Shown here: positions 35,521 to 43,899 of the stretch, piece after piece
Layout of the letters: the number at the start of each line of letters is the position of its first letter
Position numbering within the stretch: the first letter of the stretch is position 1
Assembly (NCBI RefSeq): GCF_014205135.1
Contig: NZ_JACHMY010000001.1
Location: forward strand, 8,308,001 to 8,372,000
Length of the DNA: 64,000 nucleotides
Direction of reading: 5' to 3'
Source: Kribbella italica
Lineage (GTDB): Bacteria; Actinomycetota; Actinomycetes; Propionibacteriales; Kribbellaceae
Translations under genes and position numbers: made by a program
Notes under the pieces: generated by a model
The model's database searches: none
What the model saw: the letters and a program-made list of their open reading frames with translations, nothing else
Told to the model about the DNA's origin: nothing

Positions 35521-36174
35521 ATGTCTGACGACAAGGTGTTGCGGGGGCTGCTGGTCGATTGGGGTGGCGTGCTGACCTCTGGGCTGGACGTTGCGCTCGG
35601 GCGGTGGGCCGAGTTGGACAACCTCGACTTCGACGCCTACTTCACGGCGGTCGTCGAGTGGCTGGGGGCCGATCCGGTCGAGGCCGAGGTCAACCCGATC
35701 CACGCGCTCGAGCGTGGGCAGATCGCCGTACCGGACTTCGAGCGGAAGCTCGCGGCGTTGCTGGTGACGCGGGACGGGCAGCCGTTGAAGGCCGAAGGGC
35801 TGATCGAGCGGATGTTCGCGCACTTCGAGCACGAGCCCCGGATGACCGCCCTGGTACGACGGGCGAAAGGCCACGGCATCAAGACCGCGCTGCTGTCCAA
35901 CTCCTGGGGCAACACCTATCCAAGAGACACCTGGGAAGGCATGTTCGACGACCTGGTGATCTCCGGCGAGGTCGGGCTGCGCAAGCCGGAGCCCGAGATC
36001 TTCCTGCTGGCCGCGGAGCGGGTCGGCCTCGAGCCGGCCGAGTGCGTGTTCGTCGACGACCTCGAGGCCAACGTCGAGGCCGCCCGCGCGCTCGGCATGA
36101 CCGCGATCCACCACACCGCGTACGACGACACCTTGCGCGAGCTGGAAGCGCTGTTCGGAGTCGACCTCACGTGA
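35521..36174 (+). CDS. HAD-IA family hydrolase
   Basis: A 217-residue HAD phosphatase-like protein. Motif I is V-D-W-G-G-V-L-T (nucleophile Asp; the usual second Asp is Gly), motif II T-A-L-L-S-N-S-W-G, motif III Lys in R-K-P-E-P-E-I-F, motif IV F-V-D-D-L-E-A-N. The missing second Asp is seen in the epoxide-hydrolase-N-like HAD subgroup, so phosphatase activity is uncertain. ATG 35521 is chosen; GTG 35503 is in frame. It overlaps the next gene as GTGA. Confidence 0.9.
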   Translation: MSDDKVLRGLLVDWGGVLTSGLDVALGRWAELDNLDFDAYFTAVVEWLGADPVEAEVNPIHALERGQIAVPDFERKLAALLVTRDGQPLKAEGLIERMFAHFEHEPRMTALVRRAKGHGIKTALLSNSWGNTYPRDTWEGMFDDLVISGEVGLRKPEPEIFLLAAERVGLEPAECVFVDDLEANVEAARALGMTAIHHTAYDDTLRELEALFGVDLT

Positions 36175-37388
36175 CCGCGACCTCCACCGAGATCCACCGC
36201 ACCGACCGCCGCTGGATCGTCGTGGCCGTGCTCGGCTGCGCCGCGTTCGTTGCCCTCGGCGCCTGGGCGTACGGGCTGTTCGACGGCATGATCGACCTTC
36301 GCGTGTACCGGATGGGCGGCTCGGTGCTGCTCGACCGGGCGTCCTTATACGACGCGCAGCTGCCCGGTTCGGGGCTGCCGTTCACCTACCCGCCGTTCGC
36401 GGCGATCGCGATGGTCCCGCTGGCCGCGGTGCCGTGGGGTGTCGCCCTGGTGGTCTGGACGACGATCTCCGTGCTCTGCATCGCGGCGATCTGGCGGGCG
36501 GCGCTCCCGGCGACAGCCTGGACGCAGCACCTGAGCAACAAGAAGCTTCTCGTACTGGCCGCCCTGACGCTCGCGTCCCTGCTGCTCGAACCGGTCTGGC
36601 AGACGATCCAGTTCGGCCAGATCAACCTGTTGCTGACAGCAATGATCCTGCTCGACCTGATCCGCCCGCGGGACGCCCGCTGGCGGGGCTTCTGGGTCGG
36701 CGTGACGATCGGCATCAAGCTGACCCCGCTGCCGTTCCTCGCGTTCCTGCTGATCACCAAGCAGTGGCGCGCGTTCCGCAACGCGCTGCTCGGGCTGCTC
36801 GCGACGATGGCGATCGGCTTCGCCGTCGTACCGAACCAGTCGTGGGAGTACTGGACCGTTGTCATCCGCAACGCCAACCGGGTCGGCGGTCTGGCCTACA
36901 CCGCGAACCAGTCGTTCATGGGCTTCCTCAGCCGCCTCGGCGACGATGCCGGCTGGATCCAGCCGGTCTGGTTCGTCCTGTCCGCGATCTTCGGACTGCT
37001 CGTGCTCTGGCTGGCCCGCCGCTACTGGCTGGCCGACGAGCGCGTCACCGCGATCTCGGTGATGGCGCTCGCCGTCCTGTACGCGTCACCGGTCTCGTGG
37101 AGCCACCACTGGGTCTGGATCATCCCGCTCGGCATCAGCCTGGTCCGCGCGGTCGACCGCCAGTGGGGTCGCCGTCCCGCGATCGTCACCGCGGTCCTCT
37201 GGTACGGGCTGTTCGTGCTCCGCTCGATCTGGTGGGTCCCGTACCGCGACGACCGCGAGCTCAGCTGGACCTTCTGGCAGTCCATCCCCGGCAACTCGCA
37301 CCTGATCCTCGGGCTGGTCGCGTTCGCGATCCTGGCCGTGGCGTCCGGTCCCGTGAAGGACCGGACACCCCAAGCCCAGAAGCCCTAG
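36171..37388 (+). CDS. GT87-family (DUF2029) polyprenol-phosphate-mannose mannosyltransferase-like protein
   Basis: A 405-residue polytopic membrane protein with ~10 helices. The first external loop has the catalytic-type Asp of the GT-C class (M-I-D-L-R-V-Y) and F-T-Y-P-P-F-A-A. G-Q-I-N-L-L-L and K-L-T-P-L-P-F are family landmarks. Mycobacterial relatives (PimE, Rv2181) add alpha-1,2-mannose to lipomannan or PIMs using decaprenyl-phosphomannose. GTG 36171 overlaps the HAD stop. Its TAG stop lies within CTAG shared with the opposite gene. Confidence 0.9.
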   Translation: MTATSTEIHRTDRRWIVVAVLGCAAFVALGAWAYGLFDGMIDLRVYRMGGSVLLDRASLYDAQLPGSGLPFTYPPFAAIAMVPLAAVPWGVALVVWTTISVLCIAAIWRAALPATAWTQHLSNKKLLVLAALTLASLLLEPVWQTIQFGQINLLLTAMILLDLIRPRDARWRGFWVGVTIGIKLTPLPFLAFLLITKQWRAFRNALLGLLATMAIGFAVVPNQSWEYWTVVIRNANRVGGLAYTANQSFMGFLSRLGDDAGWIQPVWFVLSAIFGLLVLWLARRYWLADERVTAISVMALAVLYASPVSWSHHWVWIIPLGISLVRAVDRQWGRRPAIVTAVLWYGLFVLRSIWWVPYRDDRELSWTFWQSIPGNSHLILGLVAFAILAVASGPVKDRTPQAQKP

Positions 37389-38713
37389 TCCGAGAACAGC
37401 AGCAGCAACCCGCCGGCCGTGTAGCCGACCATGACGACCAGCAACGGGATCTGCCCGGCCAGCGCCTTGTGGCGGGGGAACAACGCCACCGCCCGGTCGT
37501 GTGCCGAGACGACGCCGAGCAGGTGGCCGCAGACGACAGCCAGGACCTGGACGACCGAGATCGCCGTGCTGTGGTTGGTGATCCCGGTGTTCACGGCGAG
37601 CAGTCCGGTGCCGAACACGTTGGCGCCGTTGCTCAGCGGGTCGCTCAGGTAGATGAGCGTCCGCTGGCCTTCCAGGATGAACAGCGTCAGGTAGTGCGCG
37701 ACGACGTACCCGAAGGCGATCGGTACGACGGAGTGGGCGAACAACCCCGGCAGCGAAGCGCGCGAGCTGTCCGACAACCGCCCGGCCAGCAGCGTCGCGC
37801 CGGAGTACGTGAAGAGCACGAACAGGATGAACACGATCAGCATCCCGGTGCCGAGCAGGGTCATCGAGTAGCCGGAGTTCTGCGCCCAGCCGATCCAGGC
37901 CGACGAGTTCGAGAAGCCGTCGTACGCCGTACTGCCGAGCAGCGCGGCGACCAGTCCGACCAGGCCGGGCTGGACCTTCAGGCCGTCCAGGTTCTCCAGC
38001 GGGCGGCGGAACACGATCTTCCCGTCGTCACGGCGACCCCACGGGGACAGCCGCGACATCAGCGTGGCATACGCCTCGAACGGATCCCCCAAGGCGAACC
38101 AGCGGTCGCCGAACAGGATCGCGCCGAACAGCGTGATCACGACGTACAAGGCCAGCCAGGCCTGCAGCACCGGCAGCGTCGCACGGTCCGGTGCGACCAG
38201 CTCGAGCCAGGTGAACGCGAGGATCCCGAGCGCGGCCGGCCAGAGCCCGACCCACTTCGGCAGCTCGAGCAGCCCGTGCGACGCGGGCTGGCGGAGCAGC
38301 TTCGACAGCAGCAGGTGGATCGTGCGCAGCGGGTTGAGCGTGCGCCAGACCGGGCCGAGCAGCAGCGACACCGGGACCAGGCCGACCCACACCAGGATGT
38401 AGACGAACCCGAAGATCGGGTTGGTCAGCCGGTCGACGCCGAACAGCAGCGACACCCCGGCGTACAGGAAGACGAACAGCCCGACGAGCCGGACGACCCA
38501 GCGGAACCACGACGCGTCGACGGTCCGGGTGACGCCGTCCGGCACCGGCCGGCCGGACGCGTTGCCGCGGTACTTCGCCGTACGCCAGGCGACCCCCAGT
38601 ACGACGAACGACAGCGCGATCGCGACCGCGGCGCCGGCGACGGCCAGCCCGAACGGGACGGGCAGATCCTGCCGGCCGCCGATCCCGTGGAGCGGCAGCA
38701 GAAGAGGTGTCAT
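37385..38713 (-). CDS. Polytopic membrane protein of unknown function paired with a cupredoxin lipoprotein
   Basis: A 442-residue protein with about ten to eleven transmembrane helices, starting M-T-P-L-L-L-P-L-H-G-I-G-G-R-Q-D-L-P-V. A loop with G-P-V-W-R-T-L-N-P-L-R-T-I-H and several membrane His residues (H-S-V-V, A-H-Y-L, N-H-S-T) could be metal-related. It starts 4 bp after the cupredoxin lipoprotein, so they form an operon. I recognise a conserved actinobacterial membrane family without established function. It ends on the same CTAG as the GT87 gene. Confidence 0.8.
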   Translation of the reverse strand: MTPLLLPLHGIGGRQDLPVPFGLAVAGAAVAIALSFVVLGVAWRTAKYRGNASGRPVPDGVTRTVDASWFRWVVRLVGLFVFLYAGVSLLFGVDRLTNPIFGFVYILVWVGLVPVSLLLGPVWRTLNPLRTIHLLLSKLLRQPASHGLLELPKWVGLWPAALGILAFTWLELVAPDRATLPVLQAWLALYVVITLFGAILFGDRWFALGDPFEAYATLMSRLSPWGRRDDGKIVFRRPLENLDGLKVQPGLVGLVAALLGSTAYDGFSNSSAWIGWAQNSGYSMTLLGTGMLIVFILFVLFTYSGATLLAGRLSDSSRASLPGLFAHSVVPIAFGYVVAHYLTLFILEGQRTLIYLSDPLSNGANVFGTGLLAVNTGITNHSTAISVVQVLAVVCGHLLGVVSAHDRAVALFPRHKALAGQIPLLVVMVGYTAGGLLLLFSD

Positions 38714-38717
38714 CGGG

Positions 38718-39206
38718 TCAGGAGACGACGAGCTTGGCGACCAGCTTGCCGCTCTCGTGCGTCTCCACCTCGAAGGTGCCCTTCATGTTCGCGGTGAACT
38801 TGACCGAGGCCGGCTTGCCCGGCGCCAGCTCGATCTCCTTGTCGTACCCGTGGATGTGCAGCTGGTCCGCGGCGTCGCTGACCGCGGTGACCAGGACGGT
38901 CTGGCCGGCGGTCACCTTGATGCTGTCGCCGCTCGGGCTCACCTTGCCGTTGGCAACGGTGACGTTGATGGTCACGTCGGCCTGCTCGCCGGACGGGTCG
39001 GCGGTGTTCGACGGGGTGTTCTTCGGGTCGTCCGACGGCGTGGTCGTCGGGCTCGGAACCGACGGCAGGTCGGTCGGCGTCGTCACCGGGGCGCTCGGAC
39101 TGGGCGAGCTGCCGCTGCCCGAGTCGTCGCCACAGCCGGCCAGGACCAGCATGCCGAGGGCGGGCAGGAGCGCGAGCGCGGTACCGCGGGAGAACGTCGA
39201 ACGCAT
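38718..39206 (-). CDS. Cupredoxin-like lipoprotein
   Basis: A 162-residue lipoprotein: signal M-R-S-T-F-S-R-G with lipobox V-L-A-G-C, a Ser/Pro/Thr linker (~30-75), then a cupredoxin-type beta-sandwich (~78-162: I-N-V-T-V-A-N-G-K-V, L-H-I-H-G-Y-D, F-E-V-E-T-H-E-S-G-K). His residues in H-I-H and T-H-E are candidate copper ligands; the usual Cys ligand is absent, so a type-1 blue site is unlikely. ATG 39206 gives the signal peptide. It probably acts on the outer face of the membrane with the downstream membrane protein. Confidence 0.85.
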   Translation of the reverse strand: MRSTFSRGTALALLPALGMLVLAGCGDDSGSGSSPSPSAPVTTPTDLPSVPSPTTTPSDDPKNTPSNTADPSGEQADVTINVTVANGKVSPSGDSIKVTAGQTVLVTAVSDAADQLHIHGYDKEIELAPGKPASVKFTANMKGTFEVETHESGKLVAKLVVS

Positions 39207-39404
39207 GATGCGAGGGGCCTTTCCGGCAAGGTAGGACACTGTCGGGCGCCGAACACGCCCACTGGGTGCTACGAACACCGGCCGCGCCGGGTTCCCGCCA
39301 GGACCATCAGTCGTGTCACGATCGCCTTCAGTAGTGTCGCAGCTCACTGTCGGCGCGGACGGCTAGGGTGAGCGGACCAGAAAGAGGAAGGAAGGGACCA
39401 GCGG

Positions 39405-40868
39405 ATGCCGGACCGGTTGTCGTCGCTCGACCTGACCTTCCTCAAGGCCGAGTCCCCGGCCACGCCGATGCACGTCGGCACGGTCGACATCTTCGAGCCG
39501 CCGGTGCACTCCGACGACGAGTTCGACTACGAGAGCCTGGTCGCGCTGATCCGCGACCGGATCGCCTTCGTCCCGCGGTACCGGCAGCGCGTCCAGCAGG
39601 TGCCGGGCCGCTTCGCCGGGCCGGTCTGGGTCGACGACGAAGAGTTCGACATCACCTTCCACGTACGGCGTTCCGCGCTGCCGCGGCCGGGCACGCACTC
39701 GCAGCTGCTCGAGCTGGTCGCCCGGATCATGTCCCGGCGGCTCGACCGGGCCCGCCCGCTCTGGGAGATGTACCTGGTCGAGGGCCTGCAGGGCGACCGG
39801 TTCGCGATCATCTCCAAGTCCCACCAGGCCCTTGTCGACGGCAACAGCACGGTCGACATCGGTCAGGTCGTGCTCGACGCGACCGCGCACCCGCGGGAGA
39901 CGCCGACCGACACCTGGCAGCCCGACCACCCGCCGTCCGCGCTGGAGCTGCTGGCCGGCGTCTTTGCCGACGCGACCCGGCACCCGACCGCCGTGCTGGA
40001 GCTGGCCCGGGCCGAGATGGCCAGCCTGACCGGTTCGACGTCGGTGCGTGAGGTGATCGGTGACGTGGTCGGCTCGCTGGTGGCCCAGCGGCACGCGCAG
40101 GAGAGCTCGCTGCACGTGAAGACCTCCGGGCAGCGCCGGTTCACCACCGTGCAGACCGATCTCGAGGACTTCCGGACCGTCCGTGCGATGCACGGCGGCA
40201 CGATCAACGACGTGGTCCTGGCCGTCGTCGCCGGCGCCTTCCGGGCCTGGATGATGACCCGGGGCGAAGGCGTCGGACCGACCCGGAGCGTGCGCGCCGT
40301 CGTACCGGTGAGCATCCGCGACGACGAGGACGAGGAGCCGACGTCGCTCGGCTCGTCGGTGATCGCCTCGACCGTGACGCTGCCGGTCGGGGAGAACTCA
40401 CCCGTCATGCGGCTGCACCAGATCTCGTACCAGACCAAGGTGCACAAGGACACCGGGCGCGCGGTCAGCGCCCGCTCGCTGGTCGGCATCGCCGGCTTCG
40501 CCCCGACCACGTTGCACGCGCTCGCCGCCCGGGTCGCCACCGCCACGGTCCGGCCGATCGACGACGTCGTGATCACCAACGTGCCGGGGCCGCAGTTCCC
40601 GCTCTACGCCCAGGGCGCGCCGATGCTCGCGTCGTACCCGGTGGTCCCGCTGATGCCCGGTCAGGGGCTGTCGGTCGGCGTCACGTCGTACGACGGCAAG
40701 GTCTCCTTCGGGCTGAACGCGGACCGGACGGCGATGCCGGACCTCGCTGTCTTCGCCCAGTGCGTCACCGACGCGCTGGACGAGTTGCTGGACACCACCA
40801 AGGGCAGCCGGAACCGGGCCACCCGCGGCCGGAAGAAGCCCCGGAGCACGAAGAAGGCGGGCCAATGA
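39405..40868 (+). CDS. WS/DGAT-family O-acyltransferase
   Basis: A 487-residue protein of the bacterial wax ester synthase/acyl-CoA:diacylglycerol acyltransferase family, which makes storage triacylglycerol or wax esters. N-terminus S-S-L-D-L-T-F-L-K-A-E; central motif K-S-H-Q-A-L-V-D-G corresponds to HHxxxDG with the first His replaced by Ser and the second catalytic position kept; C-terminal N-V-P-G-P-Q-F-P-L-Y is the family PLW-like region. A basic tail (K-K-P-R-S-T-K-K) ends it. AAGGAAGGAAGG precedes ATG 39405. It is coupled to DUF6912 by ATGA. Confidence 0.9.
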   Translation: MPDRLSSLDLTFLKAESPATPMHVGTVDIFEPPVHSDDEFDYESLVALIRDRIAFVPRYRQRVQQVPGRFAGPVWVDDEEFDITFHVRRSALPRPGTHSQLLELVARIMSRRLDRARPLWEMYLVEGLQGDRFAIISKSHQALVDGNSTVDIGQVVLDATAHPRETPTDTWQPDHPPSALELLAGVFADATRHPTAVLELARAEMASLTGSTSVREVIGDVVGSLVAQRHAQESSLHVKTSGQRRFTTVQTDLEDFRTVRAMHGGTINDVVLAVVAGAFRAWMMTRGEGVGPTRSVRAVVPVSIRDDEDEEPTSLGSSVIASTVTLPVGENSPVMRLHQISYQTKVHKDTGRAVSARSLVGIAGFAPTTLHALAARVATATVRPIDDVVITNVPGPQFPLYAQGAPMLASYPVVPLMPGQGLSVGVTSYDGKVSFGLNADRTAMPDLAVFAQCVTDALDELLDTTKGSRNRATRGRKKPRSTKKAGQ

Positions 40869-41398
40869 GGGTTTACGTACCGTCCACGCTGCCACTGCTC
40901 GACGCGGCGTGCCACGCCGCCGAGATCGGGCCGGCGCCGATGACGGCGTACGCCGTGACGCCGGCGCTGCGCGAGTGGTACACCGAGGGCGACGACGAGG
41001 AGCTCGAGTACGCCGCGATGGCGCAGGCCGCGAAGGCCTCGGTCGGGCTGCTGGCGGCCGACCCCGGCGCGCCGCGCAAGCGGGTGGTGATCGCCTGCGA
41101 GGTGGCGGCCGTGCCGCCCGCCGAAGGCAGCGTCCACCTGGGCGACGCGCGGCTGGAGCTGCACGTGGTGATCCCGTGGACCGCCGTGGCGGCGGTGCAC
41201 CTGGACACCGACAGTGCTGCCGATGTCGTCGGCAAGGCGGCGGACCTGTGGGACGTGGCGCGCGGTGACACCGCGAATCCGGACCACGAGGACGCTGTCT
41301 TCGCCCTCGACTCGTGCGAAGGTGAAGACCTGCTGTGGTACGCCACGCAGGAGATCCCCGATCTCCTCGCGGCGGAAGGCCGGCGGGGCAAGGCTTGA
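40865..41398 (+). CDS. DUF6912-like protein of unknown function
   Basis: A 177-residue protein starting M-R-V-Y-V-P-S-T-L-P-L-L, with A-Y-A-V-T-P-A-L-R-E-W-Y and an acidic C-terminal half (E-D-A-V-F-A-L-D-S-C-E-G-E-D-L-L-W-Y). It is soluble, has no catalytic motif and is conserved across actinobacteria in this chromosomal neighbourhood. The ATG overlaps the acyltransferase stop. No function is proposed. Confidence 0.8.
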   Translation: MRVYVPSTLPLLDAACHAAEIGPAPMTAYAVTPALREWYTEGDDEELEYAAMAQAAKASVGLLAADPGAPRKRVVIACEVAAVPPAEGSVHLGDARLELHVVIPWTAVAAVHLDTDSAADVVGKAADLWDVARGDTANPDHEDAVFALDSCEGEDLLWYATQEIPDLLAAEGRRGKA

Positions 41399-41426
41399 CG
41401 GTTGAGCTGACAGGGAGCTGATGGCG

Positions 41427-42371
41427 ATGGCGCAGGCGATCTGGAAGGGGGCCATCTCGTTCGGGATGGTGACGATCCCGATCAAGGTGTACTCCGCGAC
41501 CGAGGAGAAGGACATCTCCTTCCGGCAGGTGCATGTCGCCGACGGCGGCCGGATCCGGTACAAGCGGGTGTGTTCGGAGTGCGGCGAGGAGGTCCCGTAC
41601 TCCGACATCGGCAAGGGCTACGAGATGGCCGACGGCCGGATGGTGGTGCTGGAGCCGGACGACTTCGCCGACCTGCCGCTGTCCAGCAAGAAGGTCATCG
41701 ACGTGCTGGAGTTCGTGCCGGCCGACCAGGTCGACCCGCTCTACCTCGGCAAGTCGTACTACCTGGCCGCGGACGGCGGGCCCGGCGGGAAGCCGTACGT
41801 GCTGCTGCGGGACGCGCTCGAGGGCTCCGAGCTGTACGCGCTGGTCAAGGTGGCGCTGCGGTCGCGGGAGAGCCTCGCCCTGCTGCGCACGCACGAGAAC
41901 GTGCTGATCCTGCAGGTGATGCTCTGGCCGGACGAGGTGCGCGACGCGGCGTTCGCGGCACCGGACGAGGACATCGAGATCCGCAAGCAGGAGAAGGCGA
42001 TGGCCGAGTCGTACATCGACACCCTGCGCGGCGAGTTCGACCCGGACCAGTACCACGACGAGTACCGGCACGCCCTGGAGCAGGTCGTCGAGGCGAAGGC
42101 CGCCGGCGTACCGCTGCCGGCGGAGTCCGAGGAGGAGGAGACCGAGGGCGCCGAGGTGGTCGACCTGGTCGCCGCGCTGCGCGCGTCGGTCGAGGCCGCG
42201 AAGGCCCGGCGCGCAGGGGGTGGATCCTCGTCGGAGGAGCCGGCGAAGAAGTCGTCCCCGGCGAAGAAGACCGCCGCCAAGAAGGCAGCGCCCGCGAAGA
42301 AGGCGGCCGCGGCCAAGAAGGCTCCGGCCAAGAAGACGGCGGCCAAGAAGGCGGCGAAGAAGTCGGCCTAG
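41427..42371 (+). CDS. ku: Ku protein of non-homologous end joining
   Basis: A 314-residue homodimeric DNA-end-binding protein: A-I-W-K-G-A-I-S-F-G-M-V-T-I-P-I-K at the N-terminus, zinc-hook-like C-S-E-C-G, then D-V-L-E-F-V-P and L-R-S-R-E-S-L-A-L-L. Residues ~262-314 are a Lys/Ala-rich tail of A-K-K repeats like histone H1, probably binding DNA non-specifically. ATG 41427 is preferred over 41421 because GGGAG is 9 bases upstream. LigD, its usual partner, is not in the window. Confidence 0.95.
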   Translation: MAQAIWKGAISFGMVTIPIKVYSATEEKDISFRQVHVADGGRIRYKRVCSECGEEVPYSDIGKGYEMADGRMVVLEPDDFADLPLSSKKVIDVLEFVPADQVDPLYLGKSYYLAADGGPGGKPYVLLRDALEGSELYALVKVALRSRESLALLRTHENVLILQVMLWPDEVRDAAFAAPDEDIEIRKQEKAMAESYIDTLRGEFDPDQYHDEYRHALEQVVEAKAAGVPLPAESEEEETEGAEVVDLVAALRASVEAAKARRAGGGSSSEEPAKKSSPAKKTAAKKAAPAKKAAAAKKAPAKKTAAKKAAKKSA

Positions 42372-42380
42372 CCGACGGAC

Positions 42381-42407
42381 GGTCCGCGGGCCTGCCGCTC
42401 GCGGACC
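42381..42407. terminator. Hairpin between ku and the VOC gene
   Basis: A perfect 8-bp stem GGTCCGCG/CGCGGACC with an 11-base loop, 9 bases after the ku stop. A second inverted repeat GTCGGC-CTA-GCCGAC spans the stop (42362-42376). No T-run; an attenuating or weak terminator role is inference. Confidence 0.45.
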
Positions 42408-42423
42408 GGGGGAGGGGACAGAG

Positions 42424-42885
42424 ATGAGCGACGACCGGCCCACGCACACCGACATACCGGCCAGTGCGGACGAGGTTCCGGCGGATCCCACCGCGGATCC
42501 GGTGCTGCCCGGGAACTACCTGCTCGAGCTGATTCCGGTGCCGGTGACCGATCTCGAGCGGGCCAAGGAGTTCTACGTCCGCGCCGGGTTCCACGCCGAC
42601 GTGGACGTCACGCCGGCGGACGGCGTACGGATCGTGCAGCTGACGCCGCCGGGGTCGCACTGCTCGATCACGCTCGCCGAAGGCCTGCCGATGCTCGAGA
42701 TGCCGGCCGGGACGCTGCGCGGTCTGCATCTGGTGGTCGCCGACATCGAGGCGTCCCGGACGGAGCTGATCGACCGCGGCGTCGACGTCGAGCCTGTGCA
42801 GGACCTAGGCGGGGTCTTCTACGCCGCCTTCGCCGATCCCGACGGAAACACCTGGACCCTCCAGCACATGCCGTGGAGGAAGTGA
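42424..42885 (+). CDS. VOC-superfamily (glyoxalase/bleomycin-resistance-like) protein
   Basis: A 153-residue protein with a ~35-residue acidic/Pro-rich head and one VOC module: L-E-L-I-P-V-P-V-T-D-L-E-R-A-K-E-F-Y, then H-L-V-V-A-D-I-E-A-S and D-P-D-G-N-T-W-T-L-Q. Metal ligands of classical glyoxalase I are not complete, so ligand-binding or dioxygenase-like function cannot be distinguished. GGGAGGGG lies about 9 bases before ATG. Its 3' end is antisense to the end of the MmyB gene for 81 bp. Confidence 0.88.
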   Translation: MSDDRPTHTDIPASADEVPADPTADPVLPGNYLLELIPVPVTDLERAKEFYVRAGFHADVDVTPADGVRIVQLTPPGSHCSITLAEGLPMLEMPAGTLRGLHLVVADIEASRTELIDRGVDVEPVQDLGGVFYAAFADPDGNTWTLQHMPWRK

Positions 42886-43740
42886 CCCACGCCCACCGGC
42901 CTGACGCAGCAGCGCGAGCGCTGCTTCCGAAGCAGACCCTGCGGCCGTCGTCACGACGATCAGGTTCTGCTCCGGTGAGCGGGCGATCGCCAGCGTCTGC
43001 TGCGTGACGGTCACCGAGCCGACCACCGGGTGGTGCAGGTCGTACGACGCGGCGTCGCACGGCGTGATCCGGTGATCGGCCCACAGCGCGACGAACTCCG
43101 GGCTCTTCATCGACAGCTCACCGATCAGCGCCGCCAGCTGCGGATCCTCCGGGTGCCGGCCGACGACGATCCGGAGGTTGCCGACCACGGCCCGCGCCTT
43201 GCGCTCCCAGTCCGTGTAGAGCTCGCGGCTGTGCGGATCGAGAAAGATCAGGCGGCTCATGTTCGGCCGCTGGGCCGGGTCGGCGGGTGACGCCGGATCC
43301 ACGTGCCCGGCGAGCAGCGAATGCCCCAGCTCGTTCCACGCCAGTACGTCGGTCCGCCGCCCGAGGATCAGCGCCGGCACCCCGTCGAGCGCCCGCATCA
43401 GGTCCAGCGTCTCGGCCGTCACCTTCTCGGGCCGCGGGCGCCGGACCCGCGGTGCGCGCCGGGCGGCCTCGGCCAGCCGTTCGAGATGGTCCTGCTCGTG
43501 CGCATCGAGCGTCAGCGCGCGGCCGATGGCCTGCAGCACCTCGGTGGATGCGCCGCGGGACAGCCCCTGCTCGAGCCGGGTGTAGTACGACACGCTGACG
43601 CCCGCCAGCAGCGCCAGCTCCTCCCGGCGGAGGCCCTGCACGCGTCGCCGCGGTCCGACGTCGGGCAGCCCGACGTCCTCGGGCTGCAGCCGCGCACGCC
43701 GTGCCACGAGGAAGTCGCCGAGCGGTCCAGGTCCGTCCAT
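42805..43740 (-). CDS. XRE-family regulator with MmyB-like ligand-binding domain
   Basis: A 311-residue regulator: HTH G-L-R-R-E-E-L-A-L-L-A-G-V-S-V-S-Y-Y-T-R-L-E-Q-G (residues ~34-57) and a C-terminal MmyB ligand domain (L-G-R-R-T-D-V-L-A-W-N, Y-T-D-W-E-R-K-A). Such regulators bind a hydrophobic ligand and control a divergent enzyme gene; here the MBL hydrolase/esterase pair is divergent. The C-terminal ~25 residues run past the usual end and overlap the VOC gene antisense, suggesting loss of an earlier stop. Confidence 0.9.
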   Translation of the reverse strand: MDGPGPLGDFLVARRARLQPEDVGLPDVGPRRRVQGLRREELALLAGVSVSYYTRLEQGLSRGASTEVLQAIGRALTLDAHEQDHLERLAEAARRAPRVRRPRPEKVTAETLDLMRALDGVPALILGRRTDVLAWNELGHSLLAGHVDPASPADPAQRPNMSRLIFLDPHSRELYTDWERKARAVVGNLRIVVGRHPEDPQLAALIGELSMKSPEFVALWADHRITPCDAASYDLHHPVVGSVTVTQQTLAIARSPEQNLIVVTTAAGSASEAALALLRQAGGRGSLPPRHVLEGPGVSVGIGEGGVEDPA

Positions 43741-43776
43741 CGGTCCAGTGTCCGTGACCGGCCAAGCGCCAACCAC

Positions 43777-43790
43777 ACCCTGCGAGGGGT
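43777..43790. promoter_or_regulatory. Candidate operator between the MmyB regulator and MBL genes
   Basis: An imperfect dyad ACCCTGCGAGGGGT next to AGGACAAG in the divergent intergenic region. Position suggests the regulator's binding site. One half-site mismatch makes this tentative. Confidence 0.35.
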
Positions 43791-43899
43791 AGGACAAGTC
43801 GGGTCTGGTCGCTGTCCGGCGCCCGCCCAAGACTCGGCGGCAGAGCACAGCACCCGGGCCGCCGGCCTCGGCGGTGCCTCCCGATTCCGAGGACGGACC

